Shown here: positions 8,316 through 18,260 of the stretch, one piece after another
Layout of the letters: the number at the start of each line of letters is the position of its first letter
Position numbering within the stretch: position 1 is the stretch's first letter
Assembly: GCA_030454225.1 (NCBI GenBank)
Contig: JAKDRW010000011.1
Location: forward strand, 1-49,034
Source of the DNA: Vreelandella subglaciescola
GTDB lineage: Bacteria > Pseudomonadota > Gammaproteobacteria > Pseudomonadales > Halomonadaceae
Direction: 5' to 3'
Length of the DNA stretch: 49,034 bases
Position numbers and translations under genes: made by a program
The notes under the pieces: model-generated
The model's database searches: none
What the model saw: only the letters and a program-made list of their open reading frames with translations
What the model was told of the DNA's origin: nothing

Positions 8316-9058
8316 GCGTTGTCTCCGGTTAGCCGATCGCTGAGGCGTTGGGCCTCGGCCACGTCGAGGCTGCCTTCGTAAATCGCGCGGCCGGTAATGG
8401 CGCCCAGAATGCCGCTGTCGGCGACGTCGCACAGCGCGTGGATGTCATCGAGGCTGGTCACCCCGCCCGAGGCGATGACCGGCAGGCCGCCGTCGCGGGC
8501 GAGCGCTGCGGTCGCCTCGACGTTGACGCCCTGCATCATGCCGTCGCGGGCGATGTCGGTGTAAATGATCGACGACACGCCGTCGTGGGCAAAACGCTTG
8601 GCCAGCTCAGTGGCTTTAATCGTCGACGTTTCGGCCCAGCCGTCGGTGGCCACAAAGCCGTCGCGGGCATCGAGCCCGACGATCACGTGGCCGGGAAAGG
8701 CGCGGCACATCTCCCCCACAAACGCCGGCTCCTTGACCGCCTGGGTGCCGATGATGACGTAGGACACCCCGGTATTTAAATAGTGCTCGATGGTGTCGGC
8801 GTTGCGAATGCCGCCGCCGATCTGGATGGGCAGGTCCGGGTAGGCGCGGGCAATGGCTGTCACCGCCTCGCCGTTGACCGGCTGGCCGGCAAAAGCGCCG
8901 TTAAGGTCGACCAGGTGCAGGCGGCGGGCACCGGCCTCGACCCAGCGCGCGGCCATGGCGACGGGGTCGTCACCGTAGGACGTGGCGTCGTCCATGCGGC
9001 CCTGTTTCAGGCGCACGCACTGGCCGTCTTTAAGATCAATTGCGGGAATCACTAGCAT
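8312..9058 (-). CDS. hisA: ProFAR isomerase HisA
   Basis: Isomerises ProFAR to PRFAR in histidine biosynthesis. It is a 248-residue (beta/alpha)8 barrel beginning [17 protein letters not shown] with catalytic D8; the second catalytic Asp is in [13 protein letters not shown]. The phosphate loops are GGGIRN and SGGVTSLDD. It overlaps hisF by 4 nt and follows hisH by about 50 nt, in the order hisB-hisH-hisA-hisF seen in proteobacterial operons. Confidence 0.97.
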   Translation of the reverse strand: MLVIPAIDLKDGQCVRLKQGRMDDATSYGDDPVAMAARWVEAGARRLHLVDLNGAFAGQPVNGEAVTAIARAYPDLPIQIGGGIRNADTIEHYLNTGVSYVIIGTQAVKEPAFVGEMCRAFPGHVIVGLDARDGFVATDGWAETSTIKATELAKRFAHDGVSSIIYTDIARDGMMQGVNVEATAALARDGGLPVIASGGVTSLDDIHALCDVADSGILGAITGRAIYEGSLDVAEAQRLSDRLTGDNA

Positions 9059-9108
9059 GATGTTTTACCTTCTTGAGGTGCTCGGGCGCGGCACGTGGGC
9101 GAGCGGGG

Positions 9109-9750
9109 TCAAGGCGACCAGGTGACAAAGTTTTCCAGCAGCCGCAGGCCGGCGCGAGAGCTTTTTTCCGGATGAAACTGTACGGCAAAGGTCGACTCGT
9201 GACCAATGGCCACGTGGGCGTTGATGCGGCCGTACTGGGTGGTGCCAAAGACGTCGGACTCATGCGTTGCGTCGACGTAGTAGCTGTGCACAAAGTAGAA
9301 GTGCTCGTTGCGATCGATGCCTTCCCACAGCGGGTGCGGCTGGCGCTGATCCACGAGATTCCAGCCCATGTGCGGCACTTTCAGGCGCGCGCCGAGGTGG
9401 TCGCGCATGGCGTCGGGGAAGCGCTTGACCTCGCCCTCGAACGCTCCCAGGCAGGTAACGCCGCCGCTTTCTTCGCTGTGCTCCAAGAGCATTTGCTGGC
9501 CCACGCAAATGCCCAGCAGGGGCTTGCCCTGGCGAGTGAGAATATCGTCGACCAGCCCGCGCAGCTCGGTGCGCTCAAGTTCGCCGACGCAGTCGCGAAT
9601 CGCTCCCTGGCCTGGCAGCACAAGGCGGGTGGCGCCAAGAATGCAGCGCGGATCGCGCGTGATGATGACGTTTTCATCGGTGACGTGCTCGAGCGCCTTG
9701 GCCACGGAATGCAGGTTACCCATGCCATAATCGATGACGGCAATAGTCAT
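9109..9750 (-). CDS. hisH: Imidazole glycerol phosphate synthase glutaminase subunit HisH
   Basis: The class-I glutamine amidotransferase that feeds ammonia to HisF. It has 213 residues, begins MTIAVIDYGMGNLHSV and has the triad nucleophile C82 in LLGICVGQQ and the His/Glu in AVQFHPEKSS. AAGGAG lies just upstream of the ATG at 9750. This intact triad contrasts with the amidotransferase-like gene at 5585-6268, which lacks its Cys. Confidence 0.97.
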   Translation of the reverse strand: MTIAVIDYGMGNLHSVAKALEHVTDENVIITRDPRCILGATRLVLPGQGAIRDCVGELERTELRGLVDDILTRQGKPLLGICVGQQMLLEHSEESGGVTCLGAFEGEVKRFPDAMRDHLGARLKVPHMGWNLVDQRQPHPLWEGIDRNEHFYFVHSYYVDATHESDVFGTTQYGRINAHVAIGHESTFAVQFHPEKSSRAGLRLLENFVTWSP

Positions 9751-9760
9751 GCTGTGCTCC

Positions 9761-10354
9761 TTATAAGCAGCCTTTGGTCGACGGCATCTGGCCTGCCATG
9801 CGCGGGTCGTCGGCCATTGCCATGCGCAGCGCACGCCCGAACGCCTTGAAAATCGTTTCGGCCTGGTGGTGGACGTTGAAGCCCTTGAGATTGTCGATGT
9901 GCAGCGTTACCGCGGCGTGATTGACAAAGCCCTGGAAGAACTCCTGGAACAGCTGGGTATCGAGCGAGCCGACCGCGCTGCGGGTGAATTCAACATCCAT
10001 GAACAGGCCCGAACGCCCGGAAAAATCGACTACCACGCGGGACAGCGCTTCATCCAGCGGCACATAGGCGTGGCCGTAGCGATAAATGCCGCGCTTGTCG
10101 CCGATGGCCTGGGCAAAGGCCTGGCCCAGGGTAATGCCAACGTCTTCCACCGTGTGGTGGTCGTCGATGTGGACATCGCCGACGGCGTGAATATCCAGAT
10201 CGATCAGGCCGTGGCGGGCGATCTGATCGAGCATATGGTCCAGAAACGGCACCCCGGTTTCGCACTTGAGCTGGCCCGTGCCGTCGAGGTTAACGCTCAC
10301 CTTGATCTGCGTTTCCTGGGTGTCACGGCTGACCGTGGCGATACGCGCTGACAT
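9761..10354 (-). CDS. hisB: Imidazoleglycerol-phosphate dehydratase HisB
   Basis: Monofunctional dehydratase, 197 residues, without the phosphatase domain fused to it in E. coli. It has both manganese-binding repeats: HHTVED (in [14 protein letters not shown]) and HHQAE (in [17 protein letters not shown]), and ends [13 protein letters not shown] precedes the ATG at 10354. It is the first gene of the leftward his operon and lies 10 nt ahead of hisH. Confidence 0.97.
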   Translation of the reverse strand: MSARIATVSRDTQETQIKVSVNLDGTGQLKCETGVPFLDHMLDQIARHGLIDLDIHAVGDVHIDDHHTVEDVGITLGQAFAQAIGDKRGIYRYGHAYVPLDEALSRVVVDFSGRSGLFMDVEFTRSAVGSLDTQLFQEFFQGFVNHAAVTLHIDNLKGFNVHHQAETIFKAFGRALRMAMADDPRMAGQMPSTKGCL

Positions 10355-10484
10355 GTTGCTTCTCCTGCGCCAAGGCGCACTTTGGGGATCGCCGGTGGCC
10401 ACGCACCTGGCCTGCCTGTCGAATACGCAGGCCGGAATGCGCCAACCACCGGATGGGCAGGGCAGAGCCTGCAACAAAACCACC

Positions 10485-10514
10485 ATTATAGTGAATTGGG
10501 CCGCCTATCGGCTA
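10485..10514 (-). promoter_or_regulatory. Probable hisB operon promoter
   Basis: On the minus strand a perfect -10 hexamer TATAAT occupies 10490-10485. A weak -35 (TAGCCG, 10514-10509) lies 18 nt upstream. It is about 130 bp before the hisB start. No attenuator-type His-rich leader peptide was seen in that stretch. Confidence 0.4.
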
Positions 10515-10555
10515 CAATGCGCGAATAATGCCAGCCTGAAAGGTGACGACAAGCC

Positions 10556-11032
10556 ATGCCGGTGACACTGCATCACGTTGACCAGAGCCGCTGGGAGCAA
10601 GACGCTCAAGCCCGGCGCGATCTGCTACGCATCTATCTCGACGCGCCCGCCGAGCGCATTGCGTTACCGTCGGCCGAGCCGTTTATTACACAGCATCTGC
10701 ACGCCGGGCGCGGGTTTGCCTGCGCGCTATTCAACGCCCGGCTGCTGGGCGCGGTGGCGGTTGACCAGGCCGGCGACGGCACCTGGTGGCTGTCTGATTT
10801 GTGCGTACGCAAGACAACTCGCCGGCGCGGCGTCGGTACGCGCCTGATGACGCTGGTGGCTGAGCAGGCCAAGGCCGAGGGACGGGACTTGCGCGTGGCC
10901 ACTGCGTCGCTATCGCTTGCCGACCAGATGCTGTTGGCAAGGCTTGGTTATCGTGCGGAAAACGACGGTAGCGTCGTCCTGGCTGCCCGGCCTGCCTCGC
11001 AGAAGGCCCCGCAAAAGAGAGATTTGCCATGA
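10556..11032 (+). CDS. PanZ/PanM-like GNAT-fold protein
   Basis: A 158-residue GNAT domain. The pattern FNARLLGAVAVDQ...LSDLCVRKTTRRRGVGTRL closely follows E. coli PanZ (PanM), the acetyl-CoA sensor that promotes maturation of aspartate decarboxylase PanD and limits pantothenate synthesis. RRRGVG is the acetyl-CoA pyrophosphate loop. It is longer than PanZ at both ends, so the assignment is by family and not proven. The gene overlaps asmA by 4 nt (ATGA). An AAAGGTGA ribosome site is well placed. Confidence 0.7.
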   Translation: MPVTLHHVDQSRWEQDAQARRDLLRIYLDAPAERIALPSAEPFITQHLHAGRGFACALFNARLLGAVAVDQAGDGTWWLSDLCVRKTTRRRGVGTRLMTLVAEQAKAEGRDLRVATASLSLADQMLLARLGYRAENDGSVVLAARPASQKAPQKRDLP

Positions 11033-13332
11033 AGCAGATTCTGCGTATTTTACTCGCCGCCGTGGGGATTCTCGGCGTGGCGGCCGTCGCCGCCGTGGTG
11101 TACGTCACCACCTTTCTGGACCCCGAAGACTTCAAGCCGCGCTTGATTGAGGTCGTGGAGGAACACACCGGGCTGAATATCGAACTCGATGGCCCGCTGT
11201 CGTGGTCGTTTTATCCGCGTATCGGGGTCAGCGTAGAAAAGGCGCGCGCCTGGCTTGCCGAACAGGACGTCGAGGCGCCGGCGTTTGCCGCCGTTGACCG
11301 CGCCGAAGTTAGCGTTGCCTTTGCGCCGCTGCTGCGTGGAGAAATCGCCGTGGATGGCTTGACGCTCGACAGCATGCGCCTGAATTTGCGCCGCGATGAG
11401 CAGGGCCAAGGCAACTGGACGCCGCTTTTAGACCGCATGGCCGAGCGCAGCGAGAAAGCCGAAACCGTTCTGGCGCCGGCCAGCGCCGGCCCCAACGCTG
11501 ATGCCGGCAGCCTGGATGTGGCGCTGAGTATCGCCAACGTTAAGGTCAAAGACGCTGATATCCGCTTTCGCGATGCGCTGAACAACACCTTCTGGCACGC
11601 CGAAGAGCTCAACGTCACCGGCAATAACGTCAACCCCGAGCGCTCTTTTCCGCTCAAGGCAATGTTTACCCTTAACCGCCACGACAGCCTGGACGGCCGG
11701 GTGCTGGAGCGCGCACCGGCGATCAGCAGCGAGGTTAACCTGGATACCCGCATCAAGCTGGCGCTGGATGAACACCGCTTCAGCCTGGAGACACCCAGCC
11801 TGACCACGCGCAGCCGTGCAAACCCCGACGATGAACCCCAGGAGCTGAGCCTTGAGGCCAGCAGTATTGAGGCGGGTTTGGACAGCAAACGGCTGTCCGT
11901 TAGCGACGGCGTGCTCAACGCCACCTTGCACCACCCCGATACCTGGGACGGTGGCCTGGCGCTGGCGCTCAAGTTTGCCCTGGAGAGCAACTGGGACGCG
12001 CAGACCGCCGCCGTTAACGATATCCAGCTCACCGGCCCCGATGGCCTGCGCGCCAGCGGCCGCCTGCGGCTGGAAAACTGGCTGAGCGACTTACACTATG
12101 AGGGGCAAATAACGCTGGCGGCGCTATCGCTAAGGCCGTGGCTTAAGCGTTTGGGCGCGACGCTGGATACGCGCAACCCCGGCGCCTTTTCCGACGTGGC
12201 GCTGACCAGCCCGATAGCAGGCAACGCCGAGCGTGTTCGTTTTTCACCGCTGTCGCTGGCGCTTGACGACACCACGCTGACCGGCGATCTGTCGGCGGCG
12301 TTCGATGCCACCTCGCTCGACTTTGACCTGAGCGGCGATACGCTCAACGTCGACCGCTACCTGCCCGCAGCCGAGCCCCGTCAGGCAAGCCTGATGCCGG
12401 TGCGCCAGGCGCTGGCGCAGGATCAGGATCAAAAGCCGACGCTGTTATCCCAGCCGCTGCTGGCAAAGCTTGAGCTGGACGGCGCGCTGTCGCTGGAATC
12501 GCTGACGCTTGGCGGATTGACGTTTGATACGCCCCGGCTGCGCCTTGAAGGGCGCGACGGCGTGCAGCGGCTCAGTGCCTTTGACGCCGGGTTCTACGAC
12601 GGCGCGCTAAGCGCTACGGGCCGCGTCAACGCTCGCGAAACGCCGCTCGAATGGGCGCTTTCACCGCGCGTTGAAAAAGTCAAAATGGCGCCGCTGCTGG
12701 AGGCGCTGGGCGACAGGGAATCGTTGCTGAGCGGCCGACTTAACGCCATCGGCGAATTTACCACCCAGGGAAACACCCGCGCCGACCTGCTGCGCCGGCT
12801 TAACGGCAGCGCCAAGGCCGAGCTTAACGACGGTGCTATCAGCGGCGTTAACGTATCACAGAAAATGTGTGAAGCCGCCGCCGCGCTGGAAAGCCGCGAA
12901 ACGAGCCGCGAGTGGCACGAAGACACCCGCTTTGAGCACGTGAGCGCCACCTTTGCGGTGCACGACGGCGTGGTGCGTAGCGACGATATGCTGGTGACGA
13001 TTCCGGGGATCGATGTGCACGGCGAAGGCGAGTATGAGCTGGGGCGTAAGCAGTTTGATGCGCTGGCCCAGGCCCGGCTGGTTAACACCGCTGATGCCGC
13101 CTGCCGGGTGAATTCGCGGCTTGAGAAACTGGCGCTGCCGGTACGCTGCAAAGGCGATATCAGCGCGGATTCGAGCGAGTGGTGCAGCATTGACCGCGAC
13201 GCCTTTAAAGACAACGTTAGCGAGCTGGTGGGCGATGAGGTCGGCGGGCGTATTGAAGAAAAGCTCGATGAACGGCTAGGCGAGGGGGCCACCAAGGAAC
13301 TTCGCGACGGCCTGAAGCGGCTATTCAACTAA
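11029..13332 (+). CDS. asmA: AsmA-family envelope protein
   Basis: A 767-residue AsmA family protein. An N-terminal membrane anchor (IRLILAAVGILGVAAVAAVVYVT-like segment, about residues 4-28) is followed by the typical DPEDFKPRLIEVVEEHTGLNIELDGPLSWSFYPRIGV and a long repetitive beta-rich periplasmic region. The C-terminal LNDGAISGVNVSQKMCEAAA and the late PVRCKGDISADSSEWCSIDR segment match AsmA. AsmA-like proteins are thought to be bridge-type proteins for phospholipid transport to the outer membrane. It is followed 17 nt later by mutY, a conserved gammaproteobacterial arrangement. Confidence 0.93.
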   Translation: MKQILRILLAAVGILGVAAVAAVVYVTTFLDPEDFKPRLIEVVEEHTGLNIELDGPLSWSFYPRIGVSVEKARAWLAEQDVEAPAFAAVDRAEVSVAFAPLLRGEIAVDGLTLDSMRLNLRRDEQGQGNWTPLLDRMAERSEKAETVLAPASAGPNADAGSLDVALSIANVKVKDADIRFRDALNNTFWHAEELNVTGNNVNPERSFPLKAMFTLNRHDSLDGRVLERAPAISSEVNLDTRIKLALDEHRFSLETPSLTTRSRANPDDEPQELSLEASSIEAGLDSKRLSVSDGVLNATLHHPDTWDGGLALALKFALESNWDAQTAAVNDIQLTGPDGLRASGRLRLENWLSDLHYEGQITLAALSLRPWLKRLGATLDTRNPGAFSDVALTSPIAGNAERVRFSPLSLALDDTTLTGDLSAAFDATSLDFDLSGDTLNVDRYLPAAEPRQASLMPVRQALAQDQDQKPTLLSQPLLAKLELDGALSLESLTLGGLTFDTPRLRLEGRDGVQRLSAFDAGFYDGALSATGRVNARETPLEWALSPRVEKVKMAPLLEALGDRESLLSGRLNAIGEFTTQGNTRADLLRRLNGSAKAELNDGAISGVNVSQKMCEAAAALESRETSREWHEDTRFEHVSATFAVHDGVVRSDDMLVTIPGIDVHGEGEYELGRKQFDALAQARLVNTADAACRVNSRLEKLALPVRCKGDISADSSEWCSIDRDAFKDNVSELVGDEVGGRIEEKLDERLGEGATKELRDGLKRLFN

Positions 13333-13349
13333 GTTTTTGGACGTTACTT

Positions 13350-14438
13350 ATGGGTAAACATACGCAGGCGGCCATGCCTGCGCCGCGGCTTGAGCCTAGG
13401 CTTTTCCAGCAGCGTCTGCTGGGCTGGTTTGAACACCATGGCCGCCACGATCTGCCCTGGCAAATGTCGCGCACGCCGTACCGCGTGTGGGTGTCGGAAA
13501 TCATGCTCCAGCAAACCCAGGTCGCCACCGTGATCGGCTATTTCGAGCGCTTTATGGCGCGCTTCCCCACGCTGGCAGCGCTGGCCGGCGCGGAGCAGGA
13601 CGCAGTGCTGCACCTGTGGACGGGGCTTGGCTACTACGCCCGCGCGCGCAATCTGCATAAAGCCGCACAGGTAGTGGTGGCAGAGCACGGCGGCGAGCTG
13701 CCGCTGGCAAGCGTTGATGCCCTGACGGCGCTGCCGGGTATTGGCCGCTCAACCGCCGGGGCGATTATCGCCCAGAGCACCGGTCAGCGCGCGGTGATGC
13801 TGGACGGCAACGTCAAGCGCACGCTCACCCGGTTGCACGCCGTAGAGGGCTGGCCGGGTAGACCGCAGGTCGAGCGCAAGCTCTGGGCGCTTTCCGACTA
13901 CTACACGCCCGACGCGGCGCTGGCTGATTACACCCAGGCGATGATGGACCTGGGCGCGACGCTGTGTAAGCGCGGCACGCCCGACTGCGCGCGCTGCCCG
14001 TTTGCTGATGTTTGCCTGGCCCACGCCCGCGGCGAAGAGCGGCGTTACCCCGAACCCAAACCGAGAAAAGCCGTGCCCACGCGCCACACGCTGATGCTGA
14101 TGCTGCACGACGGCGCCGGCCACGTCTGGCTCGAGCTGCGCCCACCCAGCGGGCTTTGGGGCGGGCTCTGGAGCCTGCCCCAGTTTGATACCCAGCAGCA
14201 GCTCAACGACTGGCTCGAGACGTATGCGAAAGCGCCTGAACGTGAACCACCGCCGCCCGAATTTACCCACGTATTCAGCCATTTCCGGCTGCAGATTGCC
14301 CCGCAGCCGGCACGCTGCGACGGTCTGGGTGCGGTGCGCGAAGGCGGCGTCTGGTACAACGTTCACCAGCCGCCGGCGCTGGGGCTTGCCGCACCGGTCA
14401 AACGCCTGCTGACCGAACTGGCAGCGCAGCTGGCATAA
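13350..14438 (+). CDS. mutY: Adenine DNA glycosylase MutY
   Basis: Removes A mispaired with 8-oxoguanine. It has 362 residues. The catalytic Glu is E50 (VSEIMLQQTQV), the helix-hairpin-helix is LPGIGRSTAGAI (128-139), the catalytic Asp is D152 (MLDGNVKR), and the [4Fe-4S] ligands are C206, C213, C216 and C222 (C-x6-C-x2-C-x5-C). The C-terminal half is the NUDIX-like 8-oxoG recognition domain (GLWGGLWSLPQF). The ATG at 13350 has a weak ribosome site; an ATG at 13374 is an alternative that trims 8 unconserved residues. Confidence 0.96.
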   Translation: MGKHTQAAMPAPRLEPRLFQQRLLGWFEHHGRHDLPWQMSRTPYRVWVSEIMLQQTQVATVIGYFERFMARFPTLAALAGAEQDAVLHLWTGLGYYARARNLHKAAQVVVAEHGGELPLASVDALTALPGIGRSTAGAIIAQSTGQRAVMLDGNVKRTLTRLHAVEGWPGRPQVERKLWALSDYYTPDAALADYTQAMMDLGATLCKRGTPDCARCPFADVCLAHARGEERRYPEPKPRKAVPTRHTLMLMLHDGAGHVWLELRPPSGLWGGLWSLPQFDTQQQLNDWLETYAKAPEREPPPPEFTHVFSHFRLQIAPQPARCDGLGAVREGGVWYNVHQPPALGLAAPVKRLLTELAAQLA

Positions 14439-14528
14439 GCGCCTATAAATGCACCTGTAGATAGTACGCCCGGTCACGCGTAGCCTGTGGTTAGTCGGTC
14501 AGATTATTTTTACGCTAAGGAGTCACTC

Positions 14529-14801
14529 ATGAGCAACACGGTGTTCTGCCGTAAATATCAGCAAGATATGCAGGCGCTGCCGTTTCCGCCGCTACCCGGC
14601 GCCAAAGGCCAGGAGCTTCAGGCCAACGTCTCCAAGCAGGCGTGGGAAGAGTGGCAGGCGCTGCAAACGCGTCTGATCAACGAAAAGCACCTGAACATGC
14701 TCGAGCCCGACTCGCGCGCCTACCTGATGGAACAGATGGAGCGCTTTCTGGACAACCGAGAAACCGACCGTGCAGAAGGCTACGTACCGCCCGAAGCCTG
14801 A
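14529..14801 (+). CDS. yggX: Fe(2+)-trafficking protein YggX
   Basis: A 90-residue YggX protein, which in enteric bacteria protects iron-sulfur clusters from oxidation. It begins MSNTVFCRKYQQDM (conserved Cys7) and contains SKQAWEEWQALQTRLINEKHLNM and the terminal EGYVPPE. AAGGAG lies 7 nt before the ATG at 14529, which fixes the start; the frame is open 14 codons further upstream without homology. The pairing with mutY, an iron-sulfur enzyme, is conserved in gammaproteobacteria. Confidence 0.95.
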   Translation: MSNTVFCRKYQQDMQALPFPPLPGAKGQELQANVSKQAWEEWQALQTRLINEKHLNMLEPDSRAYLMEQMERFLDNRETDRAEGYVPPEA

Positions 14802-14895
14802 GCCGATAGCACCTGAGATAGCGCGTAACGGCGGGGGCGTAGAACATAAGCCGCGGAAACGAAAGGCAGAAACGAAAGAAAGTTTCACAAAGGTG

Positions 14896-14924
14896 TTGAC
14901 GAAAAGCTGAAGTTTTAGTTTAAT
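14896..14924 (+). promoter_or_regulatory. tRNA operon promoter
   Basis: A -35 TTGACG (14896-14901) and a -10 TTTAAT (14919-14924) are separated by 17 nt, and the tRNA-Phe 5' end lies 17 nt further on. Position and strength fit a sigma-70 promoter for the tRNA cluster. Confidence 0.65.
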
Positions 14925-14940
14925 ACGCACCGTTGGCAGC

Positions 14941-15016
14941 GGCCGGATAGCTCAGTTGGTAGAGCAGGGGATTGAAAATCCCCGTGTCGGCGGTTCGATT
15001 CCGTCTCCGGCCACCA
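14941..15016 (+). tRNA. tRNA-Phe (GAA)
   Basis: A 76-nt cloverleaf almost identical to E. coli tRNA-Phe. The acceptor is GGCCGGA/TCCGGCC, the anticodon GAA is at 14974-14976 within GGGGATTGAAAATCCCC, the T-loop is GGTTCGATTCC and CCA is encoded. Confidence 0.98.
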
Positions 15017-15021
15017 ACAGT

Positions 15022-15096
15022 TGGGGTATCGCCAAGTGGTAAGGCACCGGTTTTTGGTATCGGCATGCGCAGGTTCGAATCCTGCTACCCCAGCCA
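15022..15096 (+). tRNA. tRNA-Gln (UUG)
   Basis: A 75-nt cloverleaf with acceptor TGGGGTA/TACCCCA, anticodon TTG at 15054-15056, T-arm GCAGGTTCGAATCCTGC and encoded CCA. The anticodon stem has one G-T pair. It lies 5 nt after tRNA-Phe. Confidence 0.98.
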
Positions 15097-15175
15097 TTGC
15101 CAACACGATTTCTTGTTGAACGCAGCGCTAAAGGCAAAAGCCCGAAGCCAGCGTTCATTTCTCAAGAAACGCAGC

Positions 15176-15251
<76 letters not shown>

Positions 15252-15266
15252 GCGTTAGAGAACAGT

Positions 15267-15297
15267 AAAAAGCCGCCCTTCGGGGCGGCTTTTTTTG
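15267..15297 (+). terminator. Rho-independent terminator of the tRNA cluster
   Basis: An A-run, an 8-bp stem AGCCGCCC/GGGCGGCT with a TTCG tetraloop, and seven T residues, placed 15 nt after tRNA-Thr. Confidence 0.93.
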
Positions 15298-15546
15298 TGC
15301 CTGGCCGTTGGCCAAAACGTTGGCCTCTACGCCTATAGTGCAAGGCGGCGGGGGTTCCCTGTGTCGTGCATATCTTCTACGTTGTCTTTTGTGATCATAA
15401 AAAAACGATGCTGATGGCCGTTTAGCCGGTGGAAATTGCTTTTTCGCTTTGACGTTTCCGCCCATCCCGATCTGACTCTCATCATAACAAGCGCATCACC
15501 ACGGGCTCATCACCACCAGCTCATCACCATAAAAAGGATGAATGGC

Positions 15547-17070
15547 ATGGTAGAGACAACTACAACGCCGCAGCAGGCCGACCCGCCGCCGGTGGCCTCG
15601 CTGTCGTTTCGTTTTGGCGCGTTCGGTGCTGCCGTTCCGCTGGTGTTTTTCGTTATCTGGGCCATCACCACCAGTATGCTGGGGCTCTCCTCGGAGATTG
15701 GCCTGGTGATGGGGGCGCTGTTCGGTATCACCCTGGGGCTGTTTTGCTGCGCTAGCCGCTGGTCGGACTACGCCAACGGGCTGTTTGAAGGCATGACCCA
15801 GCCGGTGGGCGTGGTGGCAATTGTGGCCTGGTTTTTTGCCGGCATGTTCGCCCAGGTGCTGCAGGTCGGTGGCCTGGTCGAAGGGCTGGTATGGCTCGGC
15901 GGCGAGTCCAACGTCACCGGCGGGCTGTTTGTGGCCATGACGTTTGTGCTCGCGGGGATATTTTCTACCGCGGTGGGCACCGGCTACGGCACCACGGTGG
16001 CTTTTTGCACCCTGATGTACCCGGCCGGCGTGGTAGTGGGCAGCGACCCGACCATGCTGTTTGCAGCGATTCTGTCGGGGGCAATTTTCGGCGATAACCT
16101 CGCACCGGTGTCGGATACCACTATCGTTTCGGCGACCACCCAGGGGGCCGACGTGCCCGGGGTAGTGCGCAGTCGCTTTAAATATTCCATCGGCGCGGCG
16201 ATTCCGACCGCTATCCTGTTTGCCGTCTTCGGTGGCGGAGGCGATGCAAGCTTTGCCGACCCCGCAGCGCTTGAGGCGATGATGAGCTCCACCGATCCGA
16301 TGGGGCTTTTGATGCTCGCGCCTTTTGCGCTGGTGCTGGTGCTGGCGCTTACCGGCCAGCACCTGCTGACCTCGCTCACCTGGGGCATCATTGCCTCAGT
16401 GCCGGCTATTCTGATCGCCGGCACCGGCACGCTGGGCGACATTATCGGCTTTGATGCCAGCGCCGATACGGTCATGACCGGCGCGCTGGTGCAGGGGGTG
16501 AAAGGCTACGTCAACATGGCGATTCTGATCCTGCTCATTGTGGCGGCGGCCTACCTGCTCAAGCTGGGCGGCACCATGGAAGTGATTACCGGCAAGCTTA
16601 TGGGCTGGATCAAAGACTCTGTGCGCCGGGCGGAGCTTGCCATCTGGGGCATTGTGGCGCTGCTGAACACCGCCATTACCATCAATACCGCCGCTGAAAT
16701 TGCCGCCGCGCCCTTCGTCCGCGAGCTGGGCGAGCGCTACCGCATTCACCGCTACCGTCGCGCCAACATGCTCGATGCTGTCACCTCGGCGCTGGGCTAT
16801 ATTTTCCCCTGGGGCGCGCCGGTGCTGTTGGGCTGGTCGACTATTCAGCTGATGCAGGAAACCTACGGTTGGCTGCCAAGCGTGGCGCCCACTGAAGTCT
16901 TTCCGTTCGTGTTCCAGGGCTGGCTGCTGGTAGCGATCATGCTGGTGTCGGCGTATACCGGCTGGGGGCGCCGCTATGAAGGTCCCAACGGCGAAGAGCT
17001 CAAACATCCGCCCGAAATTTCCACAGCGTCTTCGCATCAGGAAGACAAGCGCGAGGCAGACTCGGTATGA
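15547..17070 (+). CDS. NhaC-family ion antiporter
   Basis: A polytopic inner-membrane protein of 507 residues with about 11-12 hydrophobic segments. The signature [19 protein letters not shown] matches the NhaC family of sodium/proton and related antiporters, which includes the malate-lactate exchanger MleN, so ions or organic acids/amino acids are possible substrates. Two ATGs (15538 and 15547) follow an AAAAAGG ribosome site; 15547 has the better spacing. The gene ends ATGA-overlapping kbl, making a three-gene unit with kbl and tdh. That coupling suggests a role in import or export tied to threonine/glycine metabolism (inference). The 290 bp before it, after the tRNA terminator, hold no recognised gene. 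Confidence 0.85.
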   Translation: MVETTTTPQQADPPPVASLSFRFGAFGAAVPLVFFVIWAITTSMLGLSSEIGLVMGALFGITLGLFCCASRWSDYANGLFEGMTQPVGVVAIVAWFFAGMFAQVLQVGGLVEGLVWLGGESNVTGGLFVAMTFVLAGIFSTAVGTGYGTTVAFCTLMYPAGVVVGSDPTMLFAAILSGAIFGDNLAPVSDTTIVSATTQGADVPGVVRSRFKYSIGAAIPTAILFAVFGGGGDASFADPAALEAMMSSTDPMGLLMLAPFALVLVLALTGQHLLTSLTWGIIASVPAILIAGTGTLGDIIGFDASADTVMTGALVQGVKGYVNMAILILLIVAAAYLLKLGGTMEVITGKLMGWIKDSVRRAELAIWGIVALLNTAITINTAAEIAAAPFVRELGERYRIHRYRRANMLDAVTSALGYIFPWGAPVLLGWSTIQLMQETYGWLPSVAPTEVFPFVFQGWLLVAIMLVSAYTGWGRRYEGPNGEELKHPPEISTASSHQEDKREADSV

Positions 17071-18260
17071 CTCAGGCATTCCAGACGCAGCTGAAACACC
17101 AGCTCGACACGCTCCACGAAGAGGGCCTTTACAAGCACGAGCGCGAACTAATGTCGCCCCAGCGGGCGCGCGTTCGCGTAGTCCAGGGCGAGGTGATCAA
17201 TTTCTGCGCCAACAACTATCTTGGCCTGGCCGACGATCCGGCGCTGATCAAGGCCGCCGAGCGCGGGCTGCGCGAGCAGGGGCTGGGTATGGCCTCGGTG
17301 CGCTTTATTTGTGGCACCCACGCCGAGCACCGCCGGCTGGAAAACCGCTTGGCGGATTTTCTGGGCATGGACGAGGCGATTCTGTATTCGTCCTGCTTTG
17401 ACGCCAACGGCGGGCTTTTTGAGCCGCTGCTCGGCCCCGACGACGCGGTTATCTCCGACGCGCTCAACCACGCCTCGATCATCGACGGTATTCGCCTGTG
17501 CAAGGCCAAGCGCTACCGCTACGCCAACAACGACATGGCCGAGCTCGAAGCCCGCCTGCAGGAGGCCGACGCCGCGGGTGCGCGCTTCAAGATGATTGCC
17601 ACCGACGGCGTGTTCTCGATGGACGGCGTGGTCGCCAACCTCACCGGTATCTGCGATCTGGCGGAAAAATACGACGCCATGGTGATGGTCGACGACTGCC
17701 ACGCCACCGGCTTTATGGGTGAAGGCGGGCGCGGCACCCACGAATACCACGACGTGATCAAGCGCGTGGATATCATTACCACTACGCTTGGCAAGGCGCT
17801 GGGCGGCGCGTCGGGCGGGGTGACCGCCGCGCGCGGCGCCGTCGTTGAATGGCTGCGCCAGCGCTCGCGCCCGTACCTATTCTCCAACGCCCTGGCGCCG
17901 CCGATCGTAGCGGCAAGCCTTGAAGTGCTCGACATGGTCGAGCAGGGCGAATCGCTGCGCCGCCAGCTGTGGGACAACGTCGCCCGCTTTCGTCAGGGGC
18001 TCGAGCAGGCCGGCTTTACCCTGGCCGGCGCCGATCACCCGATTATTCCAGTAATGCTGGGCGATGCGCGGCTGGCGTCCACCTTTGCCGAGCGCCTGCT
18101 GGCCGAGGGCATCTACGTGATCGGCTTTTCCTACCCGGTGGTGCCCAGGGGGCAGGCGCGGATTCGCACCCAGATGTCGGCCGCTCACACCACCGAGCAG
18201 ATCGACACCGCCCTTGAGGCGTTTACCCGTATCGGCCGCGAGCTGGAGGTGATCTCATGA
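17067..18260 (+). CDS. kbl: Glycine C-acetyltransferase (2-amino-3-ketobutyrate CoA ligase) Kbl
   Basis: A PLP enzyme splitting 2-amino-3-ketobutyrate with CoA into glycine and acetyl-CoA, the second step of threonine degradation. It has 397 residues. It has the alpha-oxoamine synthase pattern: [10 protein letters not shown] near 45, [10 protein letters not shown] near 83, [10 protein letters not shown] near 209 and the PLP lysine K243 in [13 protein letters not shown]. It overlaps the antiporter gene by 4 nt and tdh by 4 nt. Confidence 0.97.
   Translation: MTQAFQTQLKHQLDTLHEEGLYKHERELMSPQRARVRVVQGEVINFCANNYLGLADDPALIKAAERGLREQGLGMASVRFICGTHAEHRRLENRLADFLGMDEAILYSSCFDANGGLFEPLLGPDDAVISDALNHASIIDGIRLCKAKRYRYANNDMAELEARLQEADAAGARFKMIATDGVFSMDGVVANLTGICDLAEKYDAMVMVDDCHATGFMGEGGRGTHEYHDVIKRVDIITTTLGKALGGASGGVTAARGAVVEWLRQRSRPYLFSNALAPPIVAASLEVLDMVEQGESLRRQLWDNVARFRQGLEQAGFTLAGADHPIIPVMLGDARLASTFAERLLAEGIYVIGFSYPVVPRGQARIRTQMSAAHTTEQIDTALEAFTRIGRELEVIS

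Noticed and set aside
8316..8432. N-terminal extension of hisF
   Set aside because: Arg/Pro-rich out-of-frame translation of hisA; the [13 protein letters not shown] start overlaps the hisA stop as expected.
10496..10518. TTGGGC...TACAAT as a promoter for the PanZ-like gene
   Set aside because: The spacer is only 11 nt.
15496..16362. 288-codon open frame antisense to the antiporter gene
   Set aside because: His/Arg/Gln-rich shadow of a membrane-protein gene in GC-rich DNA.
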